DNA of 9,108 nt from Candidatus Competibacteraceae bacterium (GTDB lineage Bacteria > Pseudomonadota > Gammaproteobacteria > Competibacterales > Competibacteraceae), in the NCBI GenBank assembly GCA_020444985.1, contig JAGRHK010000042.1, positions 1-9,108 of the forward strand, written 5' to 3'. The position numbers and the translations under genes were made by a program. The notes below the pieces were generated by a model. It was given only the letters and a program-made list of their open reading frames with translations, was not told the origin of the DNA and made no database searches. How positions within the stretch are numbered: the stretch's first letter is position 1; each line of letters opens with the position of its first letter. Below are positions 1 through 7,240 of the stretch, one piece after another.

Positions 1-3000
1 CGCCGGAATACCCATTACTTGCAGTCCGCTCACCGGAGCCAATACGGTTTCGGTATTGCCATTCTCATCCGTAACCTGGACAGTCACAAAATCGTCTTCG
101 TCGAAGATGCTATCTTCATTGGTGTCAAAGACGGCGCGATTCAAACGACCGCCGGAGAGCGCGTCGATCTCCATTACCCAGCCCCCCCCGCCGAACACAC
201 ACGGGTCTTCTGAAGGGATCCGGGAGGTGAAAATGACGCGATCACGGCGGATAATCGGTCGCAATGTGACGCGCTCACCTTCTCTGCCATTGACAGGAGA
301 TATCAAATCCACGAACCAACCCTCTTTAGTCGTCCAGTCCACCGTTTCGTTACTGAACACGCGCGTACTGCGATCCAGATTGCTGATGAACGGTTCCGCG
401 ATAATCGACTGCTTTTGCAGTACCGTGGCGCGGTTGGCGCTATTGATGACGACCCGAGTGTCATTATCTCTGACGCCATACAAGCTTTGCACAGGTTCAA
501 TAATGTTTCCCGTCAGATCCCTTTTAATTTCGTTATCGCCTGCGGCAAAGTAGCGCCCGGTTCCGAATAAAATCAGATAGCCCCCATCAGGATGGGCGAT
601 GATTTCCGGGCGGGCCGTAATCGGTTGCTGTTCGCCGTCCCGACTGACCGCAGTAAACAAGGGTTCAGGCGTGGGGCCGGGCGTAAACGCTGAAACCCAG
701 CCGGAGCCAGACGTAGCGCCCGCACTGGTGTCCGATAGATCAAATTTCCAAAGATTACCCAGCATGTCGCCGGCATACGCCGCAATGACTGTACCGGTGC
801 TATCCGGCAGCAACGCGGGGGGCGCCAGTCCATTGGGTGCGGCGCTTGAACCTGCGCCAGTAGGAATCTTTTTGATGAGGTCGCCGGTTTCCAGGTCCAC
901 GATAAACAGAAATGCCTGTTGTGAATCGCTGTTATAGCCATTGCCAAATACGGCGGCCCATTGCCCATTGGCCATGCGCACCACTTGCGGCTCGCCCATG
1001 ACAAAACCCAGATCGGGATCGGTAAACTCCCACAACACCTTATCTGTGTTAAAGGCATCGGGATCGGTCACATCCAGGGCAAACACGCCACGTCCACCGG
1101 CGCCCAGCGTTGCGACCAATACCGTATTCCAACCCGTAGCCGCATAAGAATTACTATTATTCAGATAGGCATCACCCGCGAAGGCTTGACCGTCAACATA
1201 GTAATGATGCGCATAGTCGGGATGCGTCAATTTATTGAGCTCTGGAATTAGTAGCTTTGGCACATAGGCAAACAGCTCCTCGCCATCCATGGCATCGCCA
1301 TCAATGCTGGCATCGAAGGCATGCAACATCCCATCGTTAGCCCCAACGTACACCATGGGGCGGCGGTTGGTCCGATTATTATTGTAAAAATCCAGGTAGG
1401 TGCTACCGCCCACGCCACTAGACAGGCGCTCATAACCGAAGTAGTCGGCTCTGACCAAGACCGGATTGAAGTTGACGATATCGCCTAAAGCCCGACTCCG
1501 ATTGCGGAATGGACCACCATTCTTCTGCTCTTGGCTGGCATCGCCACGCAACCAATTGAGCCGGGCGGTCCCCAATCCATCCGCATTCGGCGAATTACTG
1601 GGATCAATGTTCAAAGCCGCCATTTGCGTGCTATCCAGACCCGTCGTCGTGAAGAGCACACCTTGCGGGTTGGCGTTCGGATCAACATTGGCCGTGAAGA
1701 TGTTGCGGCTGCTGGGCGTTGGAATCCGATCGCCCGCATCCCACAGCGGCATCGCCGCACCGATGCCGGACAAGACGTCCGTAGCTGAAAAGGCGCGCAA
1801 TTCACCCGTCCAGTCATCGCTATTGAAACGCGCTTGATAAAGCACCGTGCCATCATTCAACTGAGTCGAGTTGGTCGCGACCGCTGCGGCTGACGTGGTC
1901 ACGCCTATGATCGCTTGGAATGCGCCTTCCAGTTGCCCTTGCAGGGTACTGGCATTGGTCACTAGAAAATAGTTCGGCGACTTTTCCCCTTGCGCCAATC
2001 CAGCATTGCCATCGGAACCATACTTGGCCGCGTACCAGAGCGGATCTTTCAATAAAGTCGCGCCTCCCGTGTTGCTGGGCGTGAAGGTGCGGCTAGATGT
2101 CAAGGGCAACGGACTGCATGCTGCGGGCGGCGAAGCAACCGCGCAGGCGCCGGACCATAAGAGGGGGACTGTCGGCGTGTTGAGGAAGTAAACAGGATCA
2201 CTGCCTGTGCCGGTGTCCGTATCTCGGACATCCAGATAGGACCCATCCGCTGTCGTGCCGGAGATCACATAGCCCATATGCTGAATGATCGAACCTGACG
2301 CAACCTCGGACAATAAACTTACGGTCAGCGTATTATCCGCATTGACCTTGGCTTCATAGACCGAAATCGCATCCATATCATGATCGGCGCCCTGCTCCAC
2401 GTCTTCATAGTTGATGCGGAACTTCACATAGGGACGCCCCTCGTTGACCGTAGAGTCTTCATCTGAACCGGCGGTATCGGTGTTCGCGAAGGTCTCGACA
2501 AAAAAGTCCACAATGGTGTTCGTGGGCTGGAACTGCCCTTGATCGGCGATAATCCCGTATCCGCCGCCGACGGACTTGGCAAAAGGCACCAAAGTGATGC
2601 GATGACCGTCGCCCACCGGAATCTCAATGCGAGGCAAGGGAGAGGCCAGCGCCACCGAGAAGCTTTGAATGTTCTGTTGGCCTCCCAAATCGGCGCGCAG
2701 ATCATTCTGATAGGCGTACCGGGCAATGCTCGCCGAGTAATAACCGCCTTCCTTGGTGGGTTCCGAAGGCGCCAAACCACGAATATTCCCCAAGCTGGTT
2801 ACCGTCTTGACGGTAGGCGCGCCGTCATATACTGCTCCCGACTGACCGATGAAGTGCTGACTTGAACCGCCATTTTCCGCTGCCCAAATCGCATCGGCTT
2901 CAGAAGCGACATTCAGTCCGCTGATGTCGCCGCTAAAGCTGTTAAAGTAACTGCCCGGCACTTGTTGCGTATCGTAGGAGGGATTGATGTCGCTGATCAC

Positions 3001-4818
3001 CAATTGCGCCCCAGCCGAACAATAGGGCCTTGTGGCGTAGGGGTCTGTCCAGGTCGGCGCGGGTAGATAAATATATTGATCACCGACATAATCACGCAGC
3101 AGTACTCGCTCCATACCGCTGGTCAGCGTCGGCATGAAAGCGGAGGTTGGCGCGGTTTTGCCCGAGAAATAACGCAGGCTTTCATACATCATCTCCCCAA
3201 TCGGATTGCCCCAGTCAGGGAACTTGCTGCTTGAAGACGACATCGGGGCGCTGGCCAGCCAGCCACCACTGTACTGTCGACTCGTGTTGAAATCCGTAAT
3301 CCGCAACCGATTAATCGTGCGGACAATGCCCACCAGATCGGTGAACTGTCCGGTGGCTGGATTGACTTCATTCTGGAAGCTTTCGATATTCTTGCGCAGC
3401 ACCCCGCCCGCCATGTTGTAAGGGTGGGTCGAAGAACCGGTGATCAACCCGAAGAGCATCCGATCGGTTTCGCCGTAGTTATGCAGCAAACCGGTTGGTT
3501 TATAGTAACCGCTTGGATACTCTTTGCAGCTCGTCTCAAGTCCAATATTGGCATCGCAAGCCTTGACCCGAACCGTGTAGTCGGTCCTTTGTGATGCAGG
3601 AACGGTACGCTGCCATTTGAGAGAGTAAGAATCACCGCCGGTTGCTTCTTCGTGCCGAAAAAGCAAGGTATGGACTCCGGCGGATAAGTAGATCGAACCC
3701 GAATGGCTCGTGCAGTTGCATACACCGTGGCCTCCATACCAGGAGGCGACTACTGTGCCATCAATTTGCAACTCAACCGCGTCGTCGCCATCGATTGAAA
3801 AAGTGTACGTTCCCGCTTGATCGACGATGATTTGCCCAGTAAATACGTTTAAATAATTATCATTCGTACAGCCATTCACGCCATTGAACGGGTTGCCGGT
3901 TCCATTAATGGTCGAGATGGGACGTGTCCCGCATAAATTCGTTAGAATCGTATTATTGGCAACCAAAGTATTGTATATGCTTGTATTGGTCGGATGGGTG
4001 CCGGTGCCGATGGTAATTTTATGCACGGTCTGGGTTAGATCAAGCATTACGTCAGGTACGATTTCCCATTGCGTACCTCCAGAAGTTTCACAAAGTGGTC
4101 CACTGCCGCCAGCCAGGCACCTATCCCCGGCGACTGGGGCTTGAATAGCCACCCATTCCCAAATCCGATAGATTGAATTGGTCAGTACGCGCATCAATGG
4201 GTTATTAGCACTACCCGTCAATGAAGTATTCGCGAATAAATGGCGCTTCCCCACGATCGGCAGGCTTAACGGGGTATATTCCCGGATGTCATAACCGTCA
4301 TGCGCAATGCTTTCATATTCCTTACCCCAGCTATGTGCATCCTGGGGAATGTAAGAGCGTTCGAGAACGGTCAGACCTTCATCATCGACAAGGCGTCGGC
4401 CACCGTACAATACCTTGCGCAAGGCATCGATGCGGGCGGTGGTGATGTAATTCAGAAAATCGCCGCTCCATTGCCCGGAACATTTTTTGTTAGCTGTCAC
4501 AGCTACCGGGTCAAAACGACTAGAAGCGCTATTATAGGTATAACACATGTACGAATCGAAATAGCCGTAATAATTAATATTCGGCTTATATCCAACATCC
4601 AGAATGCCATCGCCATTCAAGTCCGAAGCATCGTTATAAGCTTCATAATACAAAGTATGATCACGGCCCATGACCATCATATTAAGGGGTGGCAAAGTAC
4701 CTGGAAAAAACAGCGGCGACTGCGCTAACGGAATCTCCGCAATTGCTGGATTAATACCGGAGACAATAATTGCCATTGTCGCCAGCATCAGGAATGTGAA
4801 ACGCCTCAACATAGTCAT
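1..4818 (-). CDS. pilY1: PilY1/PilC-family type IV pilus tip adhesin, 3' end cut by window edge
   Basis: Large secreted tip protein of type IV pili; in the family it promotes pilus assembly, mediates adhesion and controls retraction through calcium. The frame is open for 1606 codons from ATG 4818 to base 1 with no stop, so the C-terminus lies outside; P. aeruginosa PilY1 is about 1160 residues, so this one is long. Seen: Sec signal peptide (residues 1-27, cleavage after AIA); a VWA-like N-terminal region (about 40-560) without a DxSxS MIDAS motif; an Asp loop D66-N68-D70-D74; a PA14-like domain inserted at about 320-403 with a D345-D346 pair; an RGD at 1091-1093; a C-terminal propeller (about 1100-1560) with the hallmark VYVGANDGMLHAFDA at 1156-1170; and the calcium loop D1565-N1567-D1569-D1573, matching the P. 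aeruginosa loop near residues 851-859. The start is fixed by AGGAG seven bases upstream; an in-frame ATG at 4812 is the alternative. It lies 76 nt after pilX. The N-terminal half is more AT-rich than the C-terminal half. Confidence 0.95.
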   Translation of the reverse strand, partial: MTMLRRFTFLMLATMAIIVSGINPAIAEIPLAQSPLFFPGTLPPLNMMVMGRDHTLYYEAYNDASDLNGDGILDVGYKPNINYYGYFDSYMCYTYNSASSRFDPVAVTANKKCSGQWSGDFLNYITTARIDALRKVLYGGRRLVDDEGLTVLERSYIPQDAHSWGKEYESIAHDGYDIREYTPLSLPIVGKRHLFANTSLTGSANNPLMRVLTNSIYRIWEWVAIQAPVAGDRCLAGGSGPLCETSGGTQWEIVPDVMLDLTQTVHKITIGTGTHPTNTSIYNTLVANNTILTNLCGTRPISTINGTGNPFNGVNGCTNDNYLNVFTGQIIVDQAGTYTFSIDGDDAVELQIDGTVVASWYGGHGVCNCTSHSGSIYLSAGVHTLLFRHEEATGGDSYSLKWQRTVPASQRTDYTVRVKACDANIGLETSCKEYPSGYYKPTGLLHNYGETDRMLFGLITGSSTHPYNMAGGVLRKNIESFQNEVNPATGQFTDLVGIVRTINRLRITDFNTSRQYSGGWLASAPMSSSSSKFPDWGNPIGEMMYESLRYFSGKTAPTSAFMPTLTSGMERVLLRDYVGDQYIYLPAPTWTDPYATRPYCSAGAQLVISDINPSYDTQQVPGSYFNSFSGDISGLNVASEADAIWAAENGGSSQHFIGQSGAVYDGAPTVKTVTSLGNIRGLAPSEPTKEGGYYSASIARYAYQNDLRADLGGQQNIQSFSVALASPLPRIEIPVGDGHRITLVPFAKSVGGGYGIIADQGQFQPTNTIVDFFVETFANTDTAGSDEDSTVNEGRPYVKFRINYEDVEQGADHDMDAISVYEAKVNADNTLTVSLLSEVASGSIIQHMGYVISGTTADGSYLDVRDTDTGTGSDPVYFLNTPTVPLLWSGACAVASPPAACSPLPLTSSRTFTPSNTGGATLLKDPLWYAAKYGSDGNAGLAQGEKSPNYFLVTNASTLQGQLEGAFQAIIGVTTSAAAVATNSTQLNDGTVLYQARFNSDDWTGELRAFSATDVLSGIGAAMPLWDAGDRIPTPSSRNIFTANVDPNANPQGVLFTTTGLDSTQMAALNIDPSNSPNADGLGTARLNWLRGDASQEQKNGGPFRNRSRALGDIVNFNPVLVRADYFGYERLSSGVGGSTYLDFYNNNRTNRRPMVYVGANDGMLHAFDASIDGDAMDGEELFAYVPKLLIPELNKLTHPDYAHHYYVDGQAFAGDAYLNNSNSYAATGWNTVLVATLGAGGRGVFALDVTDPDAFNTDKVLWEFTDPDLGFVMGEPQVVRMANGQWAAVFGNGYNSDSQQAFLFIVDLETGDLIKKIPTGAGSSAAPNGLAPPALLPDSTGTVIAAYAGDMLGNLWKFDLSDTSAGATSGSGWVSAFTPGPTPEPLFTAVSRDGEQQPITARPEIIAHPDGGYLILFGTGRYFAAGDNEIKRDLTGNIIEPVQSLYGVRDNDTRVVINSANRATVLQKQSIIAEPFISNLDRSTRVFSNETVDWTTKEGWFVDLISPVNGREGERVTLRPIIRRDRVIFTSRIPSEDPCVFGGGGWVMEIDALSGGRLNRAVFDTNEDSIFDEDDFVTVQVTDENGNTETVLAPVSGLQVMGIPA
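182..189. repeat. Homopolymer of eight C (eight G in the coding strand) inside pilY1
   Basis: The tract covers codons 1544-1546 of pilY1, within the FGGGGWVM motif just before the calcium-binding loop. The glycines belong to a conserved family motif, so the run may simply reflect codon choice. A change of one base would shift the frame and lose the calcium loop and C-terminus. Neisseria pilC genes are phase-variable through a G tract, although there it sits in the signal-peptide region. Confidence 0.6.
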
Positions 4819-4825
4819 TGTTGCT

Positions 4826-4830
4826 CTCCT
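4826..4830 (-). promoter_or_regulatory. Ribosome binding site of pilY1
   Basis: The minus strand reads AGGAG here, seven bases before ATG 4818. It is the clearest Shine-Dalgarno in the operon and decides the start against the in-frame ATG at 4812. The downstream sequence gives a good signal peptide, which supports the choice. Confidence 0.75.
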
Positions 4831-4831
4831 A

Positions 4832-4845
4832 CCCTTTATCAAGGG
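4832..4845 (-). promoter_or_regulatory. Small hairpin next to the pilY1 ribosome binding site
   Basis: CCCTT and AAGGG form a perfect 5-bp stem around a 4-base loop, ending one base before the AGGAG. Nearby GGGAGC and GCTCTCC could form a competing longer pairing that would cover the ribosome binding site. It is short and may be chance; a role in pilY1 translation is inference. Confidence 0.25.
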
Positions 4846-4894
4846 AGCATGGGAATATGCAATGATTCATTCAATTCAAAATCGTGAGATTGGG

Positions 4895-5401
4895 TTATAG
4901 GGCACATTCAACAACCTCTTCCAATATGACTACAGCGCTGGTTGTACCGCCATCCGCGCGAGCCGTCACCCGGCATTTAGGGAATGTCACGGCGCCAAAT
5001 GTGGCGCTACCTGAGCTTGTTCCAGCGGCACCAAGGTTTTGGATGACATAGCGTGGCTGCGTAGCTAAATCGGTGTAGCCTGTTATGGCCGTTGCATTGG
5101 CGTTCCACCAAGTAAGGTTCTGTGCCGAAGGTTGTACTGGATTAGACGTCGGTGGCGTACCATCTACAATTCCGCGCGCTACGCTTAATGCCCCTTCCGC
5201 CCCCTGAAAGGCAAGATTATGATCCCAAAAATTACCAGCCATACGTTCTTGTTGACTTGTGCCCTGCATCGCCGTGGTCCCAATCAGGGTCATTGCTAAA
5301 AGAAAAACCAAGGCAATAATCAGCGCCGAACCCTGTTGTTGATTCCATCCAGTCAGAGATCGCGCTGTAGCTTGAAAACATTTAAAATTAAACATGGCCA
5401 T
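4895..5401 (-). CDS. pilX: Type IV pilus minor pilin PilX
   Basis: Minor pilin of the tip/priming complex, inserted in the inner membrane and fed into the pilus with PilV, PilW and FimU; partner of PilY1. From ATG 5401 it is 168 residues: a long leader ending QQQG (1-24), then the hydrophobic helix SALIIALVFLLAMTLIG from residue 25, followed by the family hallmark QERMAGN and NLAFQGAE. The C-terminal part CRVTARADGGTTSAVV is typical. As in GspK-like and PilX proteins there is no Glu at position +5 (Ile instead). The start is uncertain: a TTG at 5407 overlaps the pilW stop (TTGA), and ATG 5395 is also in frame. None has a strong ribosome binding site, so translation is probably coupled to pilW. 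Size is normal for the family. Confidence 0.92.
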   Translation of the reverse strand: MAMFNFKCFQATARSLTGWNQQQGSALIIALVFLLAMTLIGTTAMQGTSQQERMAGNFWDHNLAFQGAEGALSVARGIVDGTPPTSNPVQPSAQNLTWWNANATAITGYTDLATQPRYVIQNLGAAGTSSGSATFGAVTFPKCRVTARADGGTTSAVVILEEVVECAL

Positions 5402-5403
5402 TC

Positions 5404-6114
5404 TCAACGTAATATGCGATTGCGGATAGCAACAGTCGTGGAAAATGCTTGATAAAAGCGTCGGTCGGTAGCTGGAGTAGTTCCCCCATTATAAAAATAG
5501 GTTTGAGGCTGAGTCACCAGATTATCATCAAGGCTGACCAATAATAAATCGATGCGCACACTACACACATTGTTCCAGTTAGCCACTGCTGCTGCGGTAA
5601 CATAGGGTAGATTAACAATGCCTGCTGTACAGACCCCATAACGGATCTGCATTTGTTGGACACCTTCTATCAGCGTTTGGCGATTTGCGGTCTGCTCGGA
5701 TAGAGCGAGTGTTGGGAGCTGTGCGCCACAAGGAGGATTTCCTCCACCGTTGCACATTAAAGAGTAAGCTCGACTTATTGCGGTGCCATCATTCCATTGC
5801 ACTGTAATACTATCATCATTATTAGCGCCGTCATTACCTGTAATGGCTGGAGCCGCTGCAGATGCAGCGACAAGGGGATTAATATAACCTGCCATACGAA
5901 TGTCCCAAGCCATTCTATCGATGGCAAATCGCCCATTTTCTTGAATGCGTGAGAGCGCATCATGCCCTCGGTAAGTTTGTTTGGTGCCAATAAAAAGCTG
6001 AATCACTCCTGCAATTAAAAAGAGACTGATAAGTAGCGCCACCAAAATCTCCACCAGCGTCAAACCACATTGAGACTGGCGGGATTGCGATGAGTATCGA
6101 TCAATGGAGTTCAT
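5404..6114 (-). CDS. pilW: Type IV pilus minor pilin PilW
   Basis: Minor pilin of the priming/tip complex that links PilX-PilY1 to the other minor pilins. 236 residues: leader ending in CG (G17), then LTLVEILVALLISLFLIAG with Glu22 at position +5, so a normal prepilin peptidase site with Leu at +1. After the helix come the PilW features QENGRFAIDRMAWDIRMAGY (about 58-77), a central variable part with a Cys pair (CNGGGNPPCG), and the ending of the family (FSTTVAIRNR). Its ATG overlaps the pilV stop in ATGA, and the preceding bases show no Shine-Dalgarno, so translation is likely by re-initiation. Its TGA overlaps the possible TTG of pilX. Slightly shorter than P. aeruginosa PilW. Confidence 0.93.
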   Translation of the reverse strand: MNSIDRYSSQSRQSQCGLTLVEILVALLISLFLIAGVIQLFIGTKQTYRGHDALSRIQENGRFAIDRMAWDIRMAGYINPLVAASAAAPAITGNDGANNDDSITVQWNDGTAISRAYSLMCNGGGNPPCGAQLPTLALSEQTANRQTLIEGVQQMQIRYGVCTAGIVNLPYVTAAAVANWNNVCSVRIDLLLVSLDDNLVTQPQTYFYNGGTTPATDRRFYQAFSTTVAIRNRILR

Positions 6115-6485
6115 AGGGAGGTTCTCATTTCAAATCTTTTAGGATCATCCTGTCCACGGCTGTCATCCCATTGGATTGTAATGACGCAAGCATTACCAAA
6201 AGGCCCGGCTACATTGCCTGTTCCTGATGGCAATGTAGCCGCCACTAGAGTCTGCCAATTAGAAACCTCCCCTTGAGGACAATCGACTACGCCTCCTGCT
6301 GGTTTACTGGCGCGCATTCTCTCAGTGATGTCATAAGCCAAAACTGTAGCCTGCGAACGCTGATAAGATGTGCTATTGAACCTGAGCGCAATCGTCTGCA
6401 ACCCTGCCAGTCCCAATAAACCAATGGCTGTCACAACAACCGTGACTAAGATTTCGATGAGAGTAAAACCAGTTTGTTTTCGCAT
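6111..6485 (-). CDS. pilV: Type IV pilus minor pilin PilV
   Basis: Minor pilin of the tip complex. 124 residues: short leader MRKQTG cut before Phe7, helix FTLIEILVTVVVTAIGLLGL with Glu11 at +5, then AGLQTIALRFNSTSYQRSQA and YDITERMRA, the sequence typical of PilV. The C-terminus keeps the conserved ITIQWDDSRG. At 124 residues it is shorter than P. aeruginosa PilV (about 185), and the middle looks condensed, but both ends are intact so I read it as a complete gene. ATG 6485 lies 22 nt after the upstream gene with only a weak ribosome binding site (GGAT nine bases away). The stop overlaps the pilW start. Confidence 0.92.
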   Translation of the reverse strand: MRKQTGFTLIEILVTVVVTAIGLLGLAGLQTIALRFNSTSYQRSQATVLAYDITERMRASKPAGGVVDCPQGEVSNWQTLVAATLPSGTGNVAGPFGNACVITIQWDDSRGQDDPKRFEMRTSL

Positions 6486-6507
6486 TCTTAATCATCCAAT
6501 TAATTTA

Positions 6508-7116
6508 TTAATTAGTACACGCCGTTCCTGTTTGAGCTGACGTTTGATTATTCACACGCGCGCGTCCAACAGAATTAATAATAATCTGATTTTGCTGATT
6601 GTTGTTATAGCAGAGACTGAGAGTCAATGCGCATGGCAGAGTAGGTGTGCATGGCAGAGAAACATTGCCACCGGCAAGGCGTGTTGCTCCATCTGGCGAA
6701 AAAGAAATATATTGGCTTACCGGAGCACTACCCAACAATGTGGTATTACCGCCGAATGCCTCATAAACGCGAAGAACAACCTCGCCGCCGTCCAATGTCC
6801 CGTTGCTATCTGTGGCTGCTGTATCCAAGACGCCATTGCCATCCGCATCAGCATCGACAAAAACAATCCAGCCATTGCCCCATGCATTTCCGTTGCATCC
6901 GGATTGGGTTCCGGGACACATCGTTACTCGCCACCCTCGTTTAATGGCTTCGCTGCGCGCCAGGCTAAGCGCGCTCATAAACTCATTCGTATAGGTAGCG
7001 GCGCGATTATTGCGCATCATTGCCTGAAACGACGGCACGCCGATAGTCAGCACAATCGCGGCAATCGCCATCGTGGTGATCAGTTCGATCAAGGTAAATC
7101 CTCGTTGTCTATTCAT
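6508..7116 (-). CDS. fimT: GspH/FimT-family minor pilin (FimU/FimT position)
   Basis: First gene of the minor-pilin operon; by position it equals fimU of P. aeruginosa, by sequence it is a GspH/FimT pseudopilin, which joins the minor pilins to the major pilin shaft. 202 residues: leader MNRQRG, Phe7 at +1, Glu11 at +5, helix about 7-28, then the family blocks GVPSFQAMMRNNR and EFMSALSLARSEAIKRG (45-61) and CPGTQSGC with a likely disulfide (C67-C74). GWIVFVDADADGNGVLD (82-98) is the common family loop here expanded by a second Asp-Asn loop at 103-112. ATG 7116 is chosen because it gives the usual six-residue leader; an in-frame GTG at 7125 is the alternative, and neither has a strong Shine-Dalgarno. 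Whether to call it FimT or FimU is unsettled. Confidence 0.9.
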   Translation of the reverse strand: MNRQRGFTLIELITTMAIAAIVLTIGVPSFQAMMRNNRAATYTNEFMSALSLARSEAIKRGWRVTMCPGTQSGCNGNAWGNGWIVFVDADADGNGVLDTAATDSNGTLDGGEVVLRVYEAFGGNTTLLGSAPVSQYISFSPDGATRLAGGNVSLPCTPTLPCALTLSLCYNNNQQNQIIINSVGRARVNNQTSAQTGTACTN

Positions 7117-7240
7117 CGCTACCACACCATTGGTTGATAATTGACACTCTACGCAAAACCAGCCTCCTCCTCATTTCGTTTCTGATCCAACGGTCACATT
7201 TTTCCGACAAACGGCAACTCATCCTCACTGATCCTGCTGC
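7117..7240. other. Leader region upstream of the minor-pilin operon
   Basis: 124 bases between the nuclease-like gene and the pilin operon, the most likely place for the operon promoter. I see no convincing -35/-10 pair and no GG-N10-GC sigma-54 site on the minus strand. A purine-rich AGGAGGAGG lies at about 7163-7173, far from the pilin start at 7116. No terminator-like hairpin was found after the upstream gene. Confidence 0.4.

Noticed and set aside
4819..4894. Possible promoter between pilX and pilY1 (TTGAAT with TATTCC, or TTGCAT with GATAAA).
   Set aside because: Both pairs match the consensus poorly, and the gap is small enough for the gene to be read with the operon.
56..4900. Many plus-strand ORFs opposite pilY1.
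   Set aside because: They are low-complexity shadows with no family resemblance, while the minus frame is open for 1606 codons with clear PilY1 motifs throughout.
6544..7137. Plus-strand ORF of 197 codons opposite the GspH/FimT pilin gene.
   Set aside because: The opposite strand encodes an unmistakable pilin; the plus-strand product shows no recognisable motif.
7109..7174. Small minus-strand ORF of 21 codons (MRRRLVLRRVSIINQWCGSDE) overlapping the GspH/FimT pilin start.
   Set aside because: No ribosome binding site, basic low-complexity start, and its AGGAGGAGG is inside the ORF rather than before it. It could be a leader peptide but nothing supports it.
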